A stretch of 7,136 nucleotides of DNA from an uncultured Anaerococcus sp. (GCA_902465755.1 CABQOK010000069.1:1-7136); one strand, 5' to 3'; counted from the first letter of the stretch, positions 1-5,537 are shown. The notes: generated by a model from the sequence alone, not told the origin. Translations and numbers: made by a program.

Positions 1-1449
1 GTCTAATTTATAGGTGTCTTCTTCTACCAAACCAGCGTCTATGTCTTTTAGTTCTGTGTTTGGTTCAAGGGTGATTGAATCTGTTTTGTTTGTCTCGCTA
101 TCAAAGTCTGAGTCACCCTCAGCATTTGTTCCATCACCTTTAATAGTTAATTTTTGTCCTTTATTTGGTACTATTTCTACTGTGTATTCACCAGCTGCCA
201 AGTTTTCAAATATATAGTTTCCGTTTTTATCTGTTACTTGGTCTTCTACAGGATTTCCGTTGAAATCTGTTACAGGTTTTCCTTCTATGTCTAATAATCT
301 TACAGTTACACCTGCTGCTGGTTTTTCAGTAGCTCCTTGGACACCGTCTTTGTTCTTATCTAACCATACCTTATCTCCTATAGATGATGGTTTTTGTAGT
401 CTTAATGAAGCTCTAAATAAATCCCAGTTTTGATCTCCATTAAACAATTGTCCACCAATTTGAACACTTTCAGTGTTTATTACGTTCATACCATTGATTC
501 CATCTCCGTTAGCTGGATTTCCATCGATAGAATTTGCAAAATATGAAGAGTGCGTACCATACTCTTCTCGTGAAAACTTTGAATATGGTGTTGCTTGATG
601 GTATAACTTAAAAGTAACTTCATCAAATGTTCCCTTTAATTTAACACTTCCTGTTCCTGCTGGTTCAAGAACAGGACTGTTTACACTCTGCGTTCCACTA
701 GCATCTTGGAATTGAATCCAATTGTATCTACTATTATCATCCACTACTGCTCTTGTGTGAGTATTTCTGTCTCTTACTTGAATAACGTTATTATCCACAG
801 TTAGATTTGAGTTTGATGATACTTTTTCTAAAGAAATTCCTTCAGTTGCAAGATGTAGATTGGTGCTGTTAAATGAACCCAAGCCTACAAGAATCAATCG
901 TCCATTGGAAAAGTATGAACCAACTCTACTTACATAGCCACCTAACCCTGATAAGTCTAATATCGGATCTGTAACTTTTCTATCAAATTTAAAAGTTACA
1001 CTTCCTACTTCAAATTCTCCATCAGCGTTGTATTTTTCCCATGATCCTAATGGTCCACCACATCCATTACTTGGTTGGGTATTCATACCTAAAGCAGGAA
1101 TAGATGCTGGATCTGGATTTCCATAAAACATATCATTTGTTGCTCCATAAGCTGCTTGGTTATTTCCGTTAGCAGATAAGTAGGATGCTCCATCGTTTCT
1201 TTCAGCTTGTTTAACAAATGTTGCTGTTACGCCTATATCATTTATTGAAGCTTTCCCTGTAGAAAAAGCTCTATTACCATTTTTGACTGTAAACTCGGTT
1301 GTGATATCGTTTGACATTCTCCAACCAGTATTAACATCAAAATCGTTACCAGATACTGCGGCATAAGATGTATCTGCTCCTGGTAGCATTAGCGCCATTG
1401 ATAGGGCACTTGCAGATAATAATAGCGTGAATTTCTTTTTACAATTCAT
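1..1449 (-). CDS. Secreted surface protein with SdrD B-like domain (5' part, runs off window)
   Basis: The frame is open from an ATG at 1449 to the left edge (483 codons, no stop), so only the N-terminal part is present. A ribosome site AAAGGAG (1455-1461) lies 5 nt upstream. Residues 1-30 form a signal peptide: lysine-rich start (MNCKKKF), a hydrophobic core and a likely cut near SYA-A (30/31). Residues about 31-355 are Gly/Asn/Ser/Thr-rich and probably beta-structured. I do not recognise a named family there; a stretch around 150-172 (VTFKFDRKVTDPILDLSGLGG) resembles segments seen next to repeat domains in other Gram-positive surface proteins. Residues about 356-475 are a clear SdrD B-like/Cna-B-like domain: SIGDKVWLDKNKDGVQ with an Asp-rich probable Ca2+ loop, then NGNYIFENLAAGEYTVEI, then DSDFDSETNKTDSITL, ending IDAGLVEE. 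Further repeats and an LPXTG-type anchor would be expected off the left edge. An adhesin or matrix-binding role is inferred from the domain class. Confidence 0.85.
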   Translation of the reverse strand, partial: MNCKKKFTLLLSASALSMALMLPGADTSYAAVSGNDFDVNTGWRMSNDITTEFTVKNGNRAFSTGKASINDIGVTATFVKQAERNDGASYLSANGNNQAAYGATNDMFYGNPDPASIPALGMNTQPSNGCGGPLGSWEKYNADGEFEVGSVTFKFDRKVTDPILDLSGLGGYVSRVGSYFSNGRLILVGLGSFNSTNLHLATEGISLEKVSSNSNLTVDNNVIQVRDRNTHTRAVVDDNSRYNWIQFQDASGTQSVNSPVLEPAGTGSVKLKGTFDEVTFKLYHQATPYSKFSREEYGTHSSYFANSIDGNPANGDGINGMNVINTESVQIGGQLFNGDQNWDLFRASLRLQKPSSIGDKVWLDKNKDGVQGATEKPAAGVTVRLLDIEGKPVTDFNGNPVEDQVTDKNGNYIFENLAAGEYTVEIVPNKGQKLTIKGDGTNAEGDSDFDSETNKTDSITLEPNTELKDIDAGLVEEDTYKLD

Positions 1450-1529
1450 GTTTTCTCCTTTATTTGTGATTTTAAAATACTTTATTTCCTATCGTCAGTC
1501 CCCCTAGTTCTGACAAATTTCACAACAAT

Positions 1530-1538
1530 ATTATACCA
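1530..1538 (-). promoter_or_regulatory. Extended -10 promoter of the surface-protein gene
   Basis: On the minus strand the sequence reads TGGTATAAT: a perfect TATAAT (1530-1535) preceded by the TG of an extended -10 (1537-1538). No good -35 is seen 16-18 bp upstream, which fits an extended -10 promoter. The predicted start near 1523 gives a leader of about 70 nt. The leader contains a small hairpin GTCAG/CTGAC (1494-1514) with a G-rich loop, and a 10-bp palindrome ATTTTAAAAT (1469-1478). I see no known riboswitch. Confidence 0.6.
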
Positions 1539-1580
1539 CAAAACTAAATATTTAGTAGAACATATTATATATATCTTATG

Positions 1581-1610
1581 TTATAAAATAGCAGACATTT
1601 TGCCTGCTAT
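1581..1610 (-). terminator. Rho-independent terminator after the cyclophilin gene
   Basis: A perfect 7-bp stem ATAGCAG/CTGCTAT (1588-1594 and 1604-1610) encloses a 9-nt loop. On the minus strand it begins 13 nt after the cyclophilin stop and is followed by TTTTATAA. The stem is only moderately GC-rich and the T tract is interrupted, but the position at the end of the three-gene operon and upstream of the next promoter fits. Confidence 0.6.
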
Positions 1611-1622
1611 CATTAAATATTG

Positions 1623-2147
1623 TTAAATTGTTTCTGGCTCGTCGTAATCTACGCCAAATGTTTCTACTGTAACAGTTTTCATCACTTGGTCTTCTTTTGG
1701 TTTATCTTGGAAGTCAGTTTTTGTTTCTGCTATCTTATCTACAGTATCCATTCCCTCGATTACTCTACCGAAGGCTGCGTATTGGCCATCTAGGTGAGGG
1801 CTGTCTTTGTGCATTACAAAAAATTGGCTGCCTGCACTATCTGGCATCATTGATCTTGCCATGGAGAGTACTCCCCTGTCGTGTTTTAGGTTATTCTCAA
1901 AGCCATTTGCCGCAAATTCTCCCTTTATAGCATAACCAGGACCTCCGATTCCTACTCCTTCTGGGTCTCCTCCTTGGATCATAAAGCCTTTGATTACCCT
2001 ATGAAATATTACTCCGTCGTAGAAATTGTGACCTATAAGTGAGATAAAGTTTCTTACTGTGTTTGGAGCAACTTCTGGGTAGAGTTCGGCCTTGAAAGTG
2101 TCTCCGTTAGCCATTTCAAATGTTACAATTGGATTTTTGTTTTCCAT
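1623..2147 (-). CDS. Cyclophilin-type peptidyl-prolyl cis-trans isomerase
   Basis: This 174-residue protein is a single-domain cyclophilin that catalyses cis-trans isomerisation of Xaa-Pro bonds. It has no signal peptide, so it is cytoplasmic. The family core is intact: FHRVIKGFMIQGGD at 48-61 with catalytic Arg50 (CypA Arg55), Phe55 and Gln58; GVLSMAR at 92-98; AGSQFFV at 105-111 with Phe110 (CypA Phe113); and HLDGQYAAFG at 118-127. The position matching CypA Trp121 is His118, and CypA His126 is Tyr123. Loss of that Trp is associated with weak cyclosporin A binding in bacterial cyclophilins, so low sensitivity is inferred. Length is normal for a bacterial PpiA/PpiB-like enzyme. The ribosome site AAGGAGG overlaps the stop codon of the upstream UPF0210 gene (9-nt gap), suggesting co-transcription and possibly translational coupling. 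A terminator follows the stop. Confidence 0.95.
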   Translation of the reverse strand: MENKNPIVTFEMANGDTFKAELYPEVAPNTVRNFISLIGHNFYDGVIFHRVIKGFMIQGGDPEGVGIGGPGYAIKGEFAANGFENNLKHDRGVLSMARSMMPDSAGSQFFVMHKDSPHLDGQYAAFGRVIEGMDTVDKIAETKTDFQDKPKEDQVMKTVTVETFGVDYDEPETI

Positions 2148-2156
2148 ATTTCCTCC

Positions 2157-3512
2157 TTAGTTTTTGAATGAATGAACAGGGGCTGGTATGTGACCGCCTC
2201 TTTTTATCATTTTATCTGAATTTGAATTTCCTATATCTATAATTGGTGCATAGCCTAAAAGTCCACCAAACTCTGCATAATCTCCAACTTCCTTTCCTGG
2301 AACTGGGATTATTCTAACTGCAGTTGTTTTTGCATTTATCATTCCTATTGCCGCTTCGTCTGCAATCATGGCAGAAATTGTAGCTGAGCTTGTAGAGCCG
2401 GGGATTGCAATCATATCAAGACCAACAGAGCAAACAGAGGTCATGGCTTCTAGCTTATCAAAGGTCAAATGTCCTCCATCTACTGCCTTAATCATAGCTT
2501 CATCTTCGCTCACTGGTATAAAGGCACCGGAAAGTCCTCCGACAGAGGCACTTGCCATAAGACCGCCCTTTTTTACAGCGTCATTGAGTAGAGCTAGGGC
2601 TGCAACTGTTCCATGTCCTCCTACATTATCTATTCCAATCTCTTCTAAGATTCTTCCTACAGAATCGCCAATGGCTGGTGTTGGAGCTAGGGATAGATCA
2701 AGGATTCCAAAGTTTTTGCCAAGTCTATCGCAGACATCTCTTGCTACAAGCTCTCCCATCCTAGTGATTTTGAAGGCTGTCTTTTTGATAATCTCACAGA
2801 TTTCATTAATCGGAAGATCATCCTTGCCTGAAATTGCTGCCTTTACTACACCAGGACCTGAAACTCCGACATTAATTACTGTATCAGCCTCACTTACTCC
2901 GTGGAAGGCTCCCGCCATAAAGGGATTATCCTCTACTGCATTTGAGAATATTACAAGCTTGGCACATCCTAGGGCATCTGTATCCTTGGTTCTTTCTGCC
3001 AAATCTTTTACGACCTCCCCGCACATGGCTACAGCATCCATGTTGATTCCTGCCTTAGTTGAGCCGACATTTACACTTGAACATACTAGGTCGGTAGTCG
3101 ATAGGGCCTTTGGGATAGATTTAATCAAAATCTCATCAGCCTTGGTCATGCCCTTTTGAACTAGGGCAGAAAAGCCTCCTATAAAGTCAACTCCAACGTC
3201 CTTGGCCGCCCTGTCGAGGCATTCGGCAAAGGGAGTGTAATCGTCAAGGTCTGTTGCTGCCGCAATAAGAGAAATTGGTGTAACAGATATCCTGTTATTA
3301 ATGATTGGCACTCCGTAGATTGCAGAGACTTCCTTAGAAGTCTTGATAAAGTCCCTGCTTTCTCTTAGGATTTTATCATAAATTTTATCACATGCTTTTT
3401 TATAATCTTTGTCTATACAATCAAAAAGAGAAATCCCCATGGTGAGGGTCCTGATGTCGAGATTTTCCTCATCTAGCATTTTGATTGTTTCAATAATATT
3501 ATTCTTATCCAT
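2157..3512 (-). CDS. UPF0210 / 'PFL family' protein (DUF711)
   Basis: This is a 451-residue member of UPF0210, often labelled 'PFL family' because of distant similarity to the pyruvate formate-lyase fold; its biochemical role is not established as far as I know. Family hallmarks are the N-terminus [20 protein letters not shown], the segment [12 protein letters not shown] near the middle, [18 protein letters not shown], and the C-terminal [27 protein letters not shown] and [13 protein letters not shown] chose the ATG at 3512 because family members start with this Met-Asp/Asn-x-x-x-I-x-E-T-I-K-M-L pattern and the resulting length is normal. An in-frame ATG at 3536 would add eight unconserved residues and overlap the upstream gene by 23 nt. 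The start lies 1 nt after the stop of the ACT-domain gene (TAATATG), with AGGA as ribosome site inside that gene's last codons, so translational coupling is likely. The ACT/UPF0210 pair is conserved in many Bacillota (for example SP_0238/SP_0239 of Streptococcus pneumoniae, from memory), suggesting a regulator-effector pair. Confidence 0.93.
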   Translation of the reverse strand: MDKNNIIETIKMLDEENLDIRTLTMGISLFDCIDKDYKKACDKIYDKILRESRDFIKTSKEVSAIYGVPIINNRISVTPISLIAAATDLDDYTPFAECLDRAAKDVGVDFIGGFSALVQKGMTKADEILIKSIPKALSTTDLVCSSVNVGSTKAGINMDAVAMCGEVVKDLAERTKDTDALGCAKLVIFSNAVEDNPFMAGAFHGVSEADTVINVGVSGPGVVKAAISGKDDLPINEICEIIKKTAFKITRMGELVARDVCDRLGKNFGILDLSLAPTPAIGDSVGRILEEIGIDNVGGHGTVAALALLNDAVKKGGLMASASVGGLSGAFIPVSEDEAMIKAVDGGHLTFDKLEAMTSVCSVGLDMIAIPGSTSSATISAMIADEAAIGMINAKTTAVRIIPVPGKEVGDYAEFGGLLGYAPIIDIGNSNSDKMIKRGGHIPAPVHSFKN

Positions 3513-3513
3513 A

Positions 3514-3783
3514 TTAAATCCTGTGCATAGCGTCAAAGAGCTTTTCGTTTTGGATTCTTATTTCGAGATTGTTCGCATCGGCTAGCTTATCAAAGGCCTT
3601 CTTGATCTCAGCAAAGTCTGCCTCTGACTTCGTAAAGTCGATATTAAACATTCCTACAAATTGATCTTCCATTATAGTTTGGCTTAGATCAAGGATATTG
3701 ACGTTGTATTCATATAAAACTTTAGAAATTTTATAGATAATTCCTTCTTGATCATTTCCTATGACTGTTAGTATAGCTTTCAT
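3514..3783 (-). CDS. ACT domain-containing protein (UPF0237 family)
   Basis: This 89-residue protein consists of one ACT domain. It begins [20 protein letters not shown], with the ACT beta1-loop-alpha1 signature in which Gly/Asn/Asp-rich residues form the ligand-binding turn. It continues with [25 protein letters not shown], the beta2-beta3 pair. Stand-alone ACT proteins usually dimerise and bind amino acids or similar small ligands; the closest named relatives are UPF0237 and the GcvR-like group. The ligand cannot be read from the sequence. It is the first gene of a three-gene operon with the UPF0210 protein 1 nt downstream, pointing to a joint function. A strong ribosome site AAGGAGGG (3788-3795) lies 4 nt before the ATG. 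Confidence 0.92.
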   Translation of the reverse strand: MKAILTVIGNDQEGIIYKISKVLYEYNVNILDLSQTIMEDQFVGMFNIDFTKSEADFAEIKKAFDKLADANNLEIRIQNEKLFDAMHRI

Positions 3784-3816
3784 TTTTCCCTCCTTATGAG
3801 CCTTTTCCTACTTATG

Positions 3817-3844
3817 ATTTTACCCTTTTATTAATTAGTGCAAA
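3817..3844 (-). promoter_or_regulatory. Candidate promoter of the ACT-UPF0210-cyclophilin operon
   Basis: On the minus strand TTTGCA (3839-3844, 4/6 match to TTGACA) and TAAAAT (3817-3822, 5/6 match to TATAAT) are separated by 16 bp, about 34 nt upstream of the ATG. The -35 touches the T tract of the preceding terminator, so the promoter begins immediately after transcription from upstream should end. Confidence 0.45.
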
Positions 3845-3866
3845 GAAAAATAGCCCCTAAGGGCTA
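3841..3866 (-). terminator. Rho-independent terminator, second of a tandem pair
   Basis: A perfect 6-bp stem TAGCCC/GGGCTA (3851-3856, 3861-3866) with a 4-nt loop is followed on the minus strand by TTTTTCTTT. This is a compact classical intrinsic terminator for minus-strand transcripts arriving from the transglycosylase gene and the hairpin island. On the plus strand it is preceded by A-rich sequence and lacks a T tract, so it acts in one direction. Confidence 0.75.
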
Positions 3867-3874
3867 GTATTCAA

Positions 3875-3913
3875 AAATAAAAGACTCGGCAGGAAAGCCA
3901 AAGTCTTTTATTT
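3875..3913. terminator. Strong hairpin terminator, probably bidirectional
   Basis: A perfect 12-bp stem AAATAAAAGACT/AGTCTTTTATTT (3875-3886, 3902-3913) has a 15-nt loop that can itself form GGC/GCC. The stem contains T-rich stretches near its 3' end on both strands: TCTTTTATTT then TAAG on plus, TCTTTTATTTTTGAA on minus. It is better in the minus direction, where the T tract is longer. With the terminator at 3841-3866 it insulates the ACT operon from the region to its right. Confidence 0.75.
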
Positions 3914-3942
3914 AAGTTCACTTAATTTTTATTTTAAATTAA

Positions 3943-3953
3943 CCACTCCGTGG
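3943..3953. repeat. Partial double-hairpin repeat, second hairpin only
   Basis: CCAC-TCC-GTGG, identical to the second hairpin of copy 2, stands alone at the left edge of the island. An 11-nt match by itself is weak, but it shares orientation and loop with the other copies. Confidence 0.5.
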
Positions 3954-4022
3954 GCCTATGCTATTTTCCTAGCTAAGCCAGTTAAACGACCCTTGATTTG
4001 GACGCTCCAAGCCGCTTGGGAA

Positions 4023-4052
4023 TTCTGCTTCGCAGAACCACTACGTGGAGGG
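4023..4052. repeat. Double-hairpin repeat, copy 1
   Basis: A 30-nt module made of two abutting hairpins, TTCTGC-TTC-GCAGAA and CCAC-TAC-GTGG, followed by AGGG. It matches copy 2 (4229-4258) at 28 of 30 positions. Both differences are the middle base of a 3-nt loop, and all stem bases are identical. Confidence 0.85.
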
Positions 4053-4160
4053 TCCTTCTTAAGCCGAACGGGCTCTCTTTTAACCCGAAAACCGCTTGCG
4101 GTAGATAGCTTCAGTTAAGCGAAGCTTAACGCGTTTTCGTACAGGCTTTCTCGGGCTTAG

Positions 4161-4180
4161 CTCTGCGACCACTCCGTGGA
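4161..4180. repeat. Partial double-hairpin repeat
   Basis: The second hairpin CCAC-TCC-GTGG-A (4169-4180) is complete. The first is collapsed to TCTGCGA, as if its inner part were deleted. The remaining TCTGCG can instead pair with CGCGGA at 4193-4198 and enclose the intact hairpin. Confidence 0.6.
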
Positions 4181-4228
4181 CTGCTACCAGGACGCGGATA
4201 ATTTCCTCCATAAGCTGGACAGGCTTGT

Positions 4229-4258
4229 TTCTGCTCCGCAGAACCACTCCGTGGAGGG
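4229..4258. repeat. Double-hairpin repeat, copy 2
   Basis: Same module as copy 1, in the same orientation 206 bp further on: TTCTGC-TCC-GCAGAA and CCAC-TCC-GTGG, then AGGG. Both loops are TCC here, against TTC and TAC in copy 1. Confidence 0.85.
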
Positions 4259-4267
4259 CACTCAATT

Positions 4268-4288
4268 AGCCGTGCAGGCTTGTTTTTT
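4268..4288 (+). terminator. Weak plus-strand terminator at the right edge of the hairpin island
   Basis: AGCC (4268-4271) pairs with GGCT (4277-4280) around a 5-nt loop and is followed on the plus strand by TG and six T. The stem is only 4 bp, so this is tentative. It would matter only if the island is transcribed rightward. It touches the stop codon of the convergent transglycosylase gene and could equally be the pairing of its 3' end. Confidence 0.35.
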
Positions 4289-5168
4289 AATACCAACCAT
4301 TATTAGCCCAAAATGCTTGAGCGTTTTCCCATGAACCGTATCTTCCGTATACGTATGAGTCTGCTGCTGCTTCTTGTTCTTCTGGGCTTGCTCCGTAGCC
4401 TACTAGGGATGGGTTTAGTTGGTATCTTCCGTAGTAGCCACCAGCTGGGTTATATGCTGTGTATGATCCACCTGATTCTCTTTGAGCTATCCATTCTTTT
4501 GCCCAGTTTGAATCTCCTTGGTAAGAAGAGTAGTCTTCTGCTGGTTCTTCATAATAGTAATCTTCAGCTGGTTCTTCGTAATAATATTCTTCTGTGTATG
4601 TGTATGTTGGCTCTTCATATGTTTGGTATGAAGCTTCGTTATTATTACTTACTGGTGCTTGAGCTACTTCCGCTTCTTTGCTTTGAGCTTTTTTGTTTCT
4701 TTCGTTAAATGATTTTAGAAGGTTGTTGTATACATATCCTTCTTTGCCATCAAACTTAACCTTTACATATCCATTATCTGCTTCTTCGATAACTTCAACT
4801 ATGTCGCCTTCTTGTAGAACGCTTATTACATTTGATGAAAGTTGAGCTTCATCTCTGAAGTTTGCTGGAGCAATAACTTCTGTTTCAGCTGTTACGTTAA
4901 ACCATGGTGTTCCTACAAATGCTTCTTTTCCTTCGAAGTCAATTCTGTACCAGCCATTAGCTTTTCCAAGAATTTCGTAAGATTTGTTTTCGTCATTAAT
5001 TGTTCCAATAACGTTGTTTACTTCTTTGGCAGAGCTTCTTACGTTTACTGCTTTTGCCTTTTCTGTGTTAAGTTCGATTCTATCAGCCTTTGCTTCCTTT
5101 GATCCGAAAGTAAATACTGATGGTAATACTAGCGCTGCTGCTAGTGCGTATTTTGTGAATTTGTTCAT
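4287..5168 (-). CDS. Secreted SH3-domain protein with IsaA/Apf-like lytic transglycosylase domain
   Basis: This 293-residue protein has a signal peptide (MNKFTKY, hydrophobic 8-21, likely cut after AKA at 28), so it is exported. Two bacterial SH3 (SH3_3-like) domains follow, at about 38-92 (VNVRSSAKEVNNVIGTI ... GWYRIDF) and 97-152 (ANFRDEAQLSSNVISVL ... GYVKVKFDGKEGYV); such domains usually bind peptidoglycan. Residues 153-220 are a low-complexity linker rich in Tyr, Glu and Pro, with YYYEEPAED twice in tandem (195-212). The C-terminal domain (about 222-293) has WIAQRESGGSYTAYNPAGGYYGRYQLNPS, with Glu231 the expected catalytic acid, and ends AQAFWANNGWY. This matches the short transglycosylase domain of staphylococcal IsaA/SceD and lactobacillal aggregation-promoting factors. 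A peptidoglycan-cleaving or remodelling role is inferred. The ribosome site AAGAGG (5175-5180) is adequate. A WalR-type box upstream suggests control with other wall hydrolases. No terminator directly follows the stop; transcripts may run through the hairpin island to the terminators at 3841-3913. Confidence 0.9.
   Translation of the reverse strand: MNKFTKYALAAALVLPSVFTFGSKEAKADRIELNTEKAKAVNVRSSAKEVNNVIGTINDENKSYEILGKANGWYRIDFEGKEAFVGTPWFNVTAETEVIAPANFRDEAQLSSNVISVLQEGDIVEVIEEADNGYVKVKFDGKEGYVYNNLLKSFNERNKKAQSKEAEVAQAPVSNNNEASYQTYEEPTYTYTEEYYYEEPAEDYYYEEPAEDYSSYQGDSNWAKEWIAQRESGGSYTAYNPAGGYYGRYQLNPSLVGYGASPEEQEAAADSYVYGRYGSWENAQAFWANNGWY
4533..4586 (-). repeat. Two 27-bp tandem repeats coding YYYEEPAED
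   Basis: Two adjacent 27-bp units encode the identical nonapeptide YYYEEPAED (residues 195-203 and 204-212). They differ at four bases, all synonymous, which suggests that the peptide is conserved or the duplication is not very recent. It lies in the linker between the SH3 and transglycosylase domains. Confidence 0.85.
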
Positions 5169-5197
5169 TTATATCCTCTTTCTAATTTTCAAATTTA

Positions 5198-5203
5198 ATT
5201 TTA
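5198..5203 (-). promoter_or_regulatory. Candidate -10 of the SH3/transglycosylase gene
   Basis: TAAAAT on the minus strand (5/6 match to TATAAT) lies 30 nt before the ATG. The -35 position (TATTTT) is poor and is covered by the WalR-type box, as expected for an activator-dependent promoter. An alternative -10, TATTAT, directly follows the box at 5210-5215. Confidence 0.35.
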
Positions 5204-5215
5204 CTTGTAATAATA

Positions 5216-5232
5216 GTTACAAAATATTAACA
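5216..5232 (-). promoter_or_regulatory. WalR (YycF)-type binding box
   Basis: The minus strand reads TGTTAA, then TATTT, then TGTAAC: a perfect fit to the published WalR consensus TGTWAH-N5-TGTWAH as a direct repeat. A third half-site, TGTAAA, lies 13 nt upstream (5240-5245). An oppositely oriented half-site, TGTAAT, lies at 5206-5211, giving an inverted repeat TTGTAA/TTACAA (5205-5222). WalR activates wall hydrolase genes such as isaA and sceD-like genes in related bacteria, which matches the downstream product. AT-richness raises the chance of a random match. Confidence 0.5.
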
Positions 5233-5537
5233 ACTCTTTTTTACAAGCCCTATTGTACCTTTAAATTGTGTAAAAATTATGTAGATTATGATTTTTTTTG
5301 TTATTTTCTATAAAATATTGATATATAAGGTTTTCCTTGGACTTTTTAAGCTAATTTTGCCAAATATTTTCTTAATTCTACAGATTTTCTAGCATTATTT
5401 TTCTATATTTTAAACAAATTCCCTATATTTTTCTTAGCTTTTAGAAAAATTAATTGTAACAAATGTAATCTCTTGTGAATTTCTCTCTATACTTCTTGTC
5501 TTTGTCCTAATTATTAGCCCAAAATTTCCTAAAGTAG

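Larger units (their letters stand above)
3941..4288. other. GC-rich island of nested hairpins: candidate structured RNA or palindromic-repeat cluster
   Basis: By hand count 181 of 340 bases (3941-4280) are G or C (about 53%), against strongly AT-rich flanks. I see at least eight perfect short stems: CCAC/GTGG at 3943-3953, 4038-4048, 4169-4179 and 4244-4254; TTCTGC/GCAGAA at 4023-4037 and 4229-4243; TTGGA/TCCAA at 3998-4010; CCAAG/CTTGG at 4007-4019; ACCG/CGGT at 4091-4102; and GTTAAGC/GCTTAAC at 4114-4130. Nearly all have 3-nt loops. Longer helices enclose groups of them: GACCCT/AGGGTC (3988-3993, 4049-4054); CGAAAAC/GTTTTCG (4086-4092, 4133-4139); and TCTGCG/CGCGGA with one G-U (4162-4167, 4193-4198). 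The predicted shape is a row of three- and four-way junctions. I found no tmRNA, RNase P, SRP, 6S, T-box or tRNA signature. A 61-codon minus-strand frame at 4080-4265 is judged non-coding. The strand is unresolved: tandem terminators lie beyond it on minus, and a weak hairpin plus T tract ends it on plus. Confidence 0.5.

Noticed and set aside
14..217. Plus-strand frame of 67 codons
   Set aside because: It is antisense to the SdrD B-like domain of the surface-protein gene.
2368..3159. Long plus-strand open frame (263 codons)
   Set aside because: It lies opposite the UPF0210 gene, which has full family motifs. The product is low-complexity Ser/Pro/Ile and has no domain.
3513..3536. Upstream ATG at 3536 for the UPF0210 protein
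   Set aside because: The added residues are not conserved and it would overlap the ACT gene. The ATG at 3512 gives the normal family N-terminus.
4080..4265. 61-codon minus-strand open frame in the hairpin island
   Set aside because: It is read through the palindromic repeats, uses codons unlike the neighbours, resembles no family I know and has no ribosome site at its start. An internal ATG preceded by weak sequence does not improve it.
3914..4286. tmRNA, RNase P RNA, SRP RNA, T-box or tRNA in the GC-rich island
   Set aside because: The diagnostic conserved strings of each class were looked for on both strands and not found.
3941..4288. CRISPR array
   Set aside because: The repeats are not evenly spaced, there are only two full copies 206 bp apart, and the intervening sequence is itself structured rather than spacer-like.
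4313..5313. Three plus-strand open frames opposite and upstream of the transglycosylase gene
   Set aside because: They are antisense shadows of a well-supported secreted protein, giving Leu/Phe/Cys-rich products without family features.
5455..5469. Second possible WalR box TGTAAC-AAA-TGTAAT upstream of ddl
   Set aside because: The spacer is 3 nt instead of 5, and ddl is not a usual WalR target.
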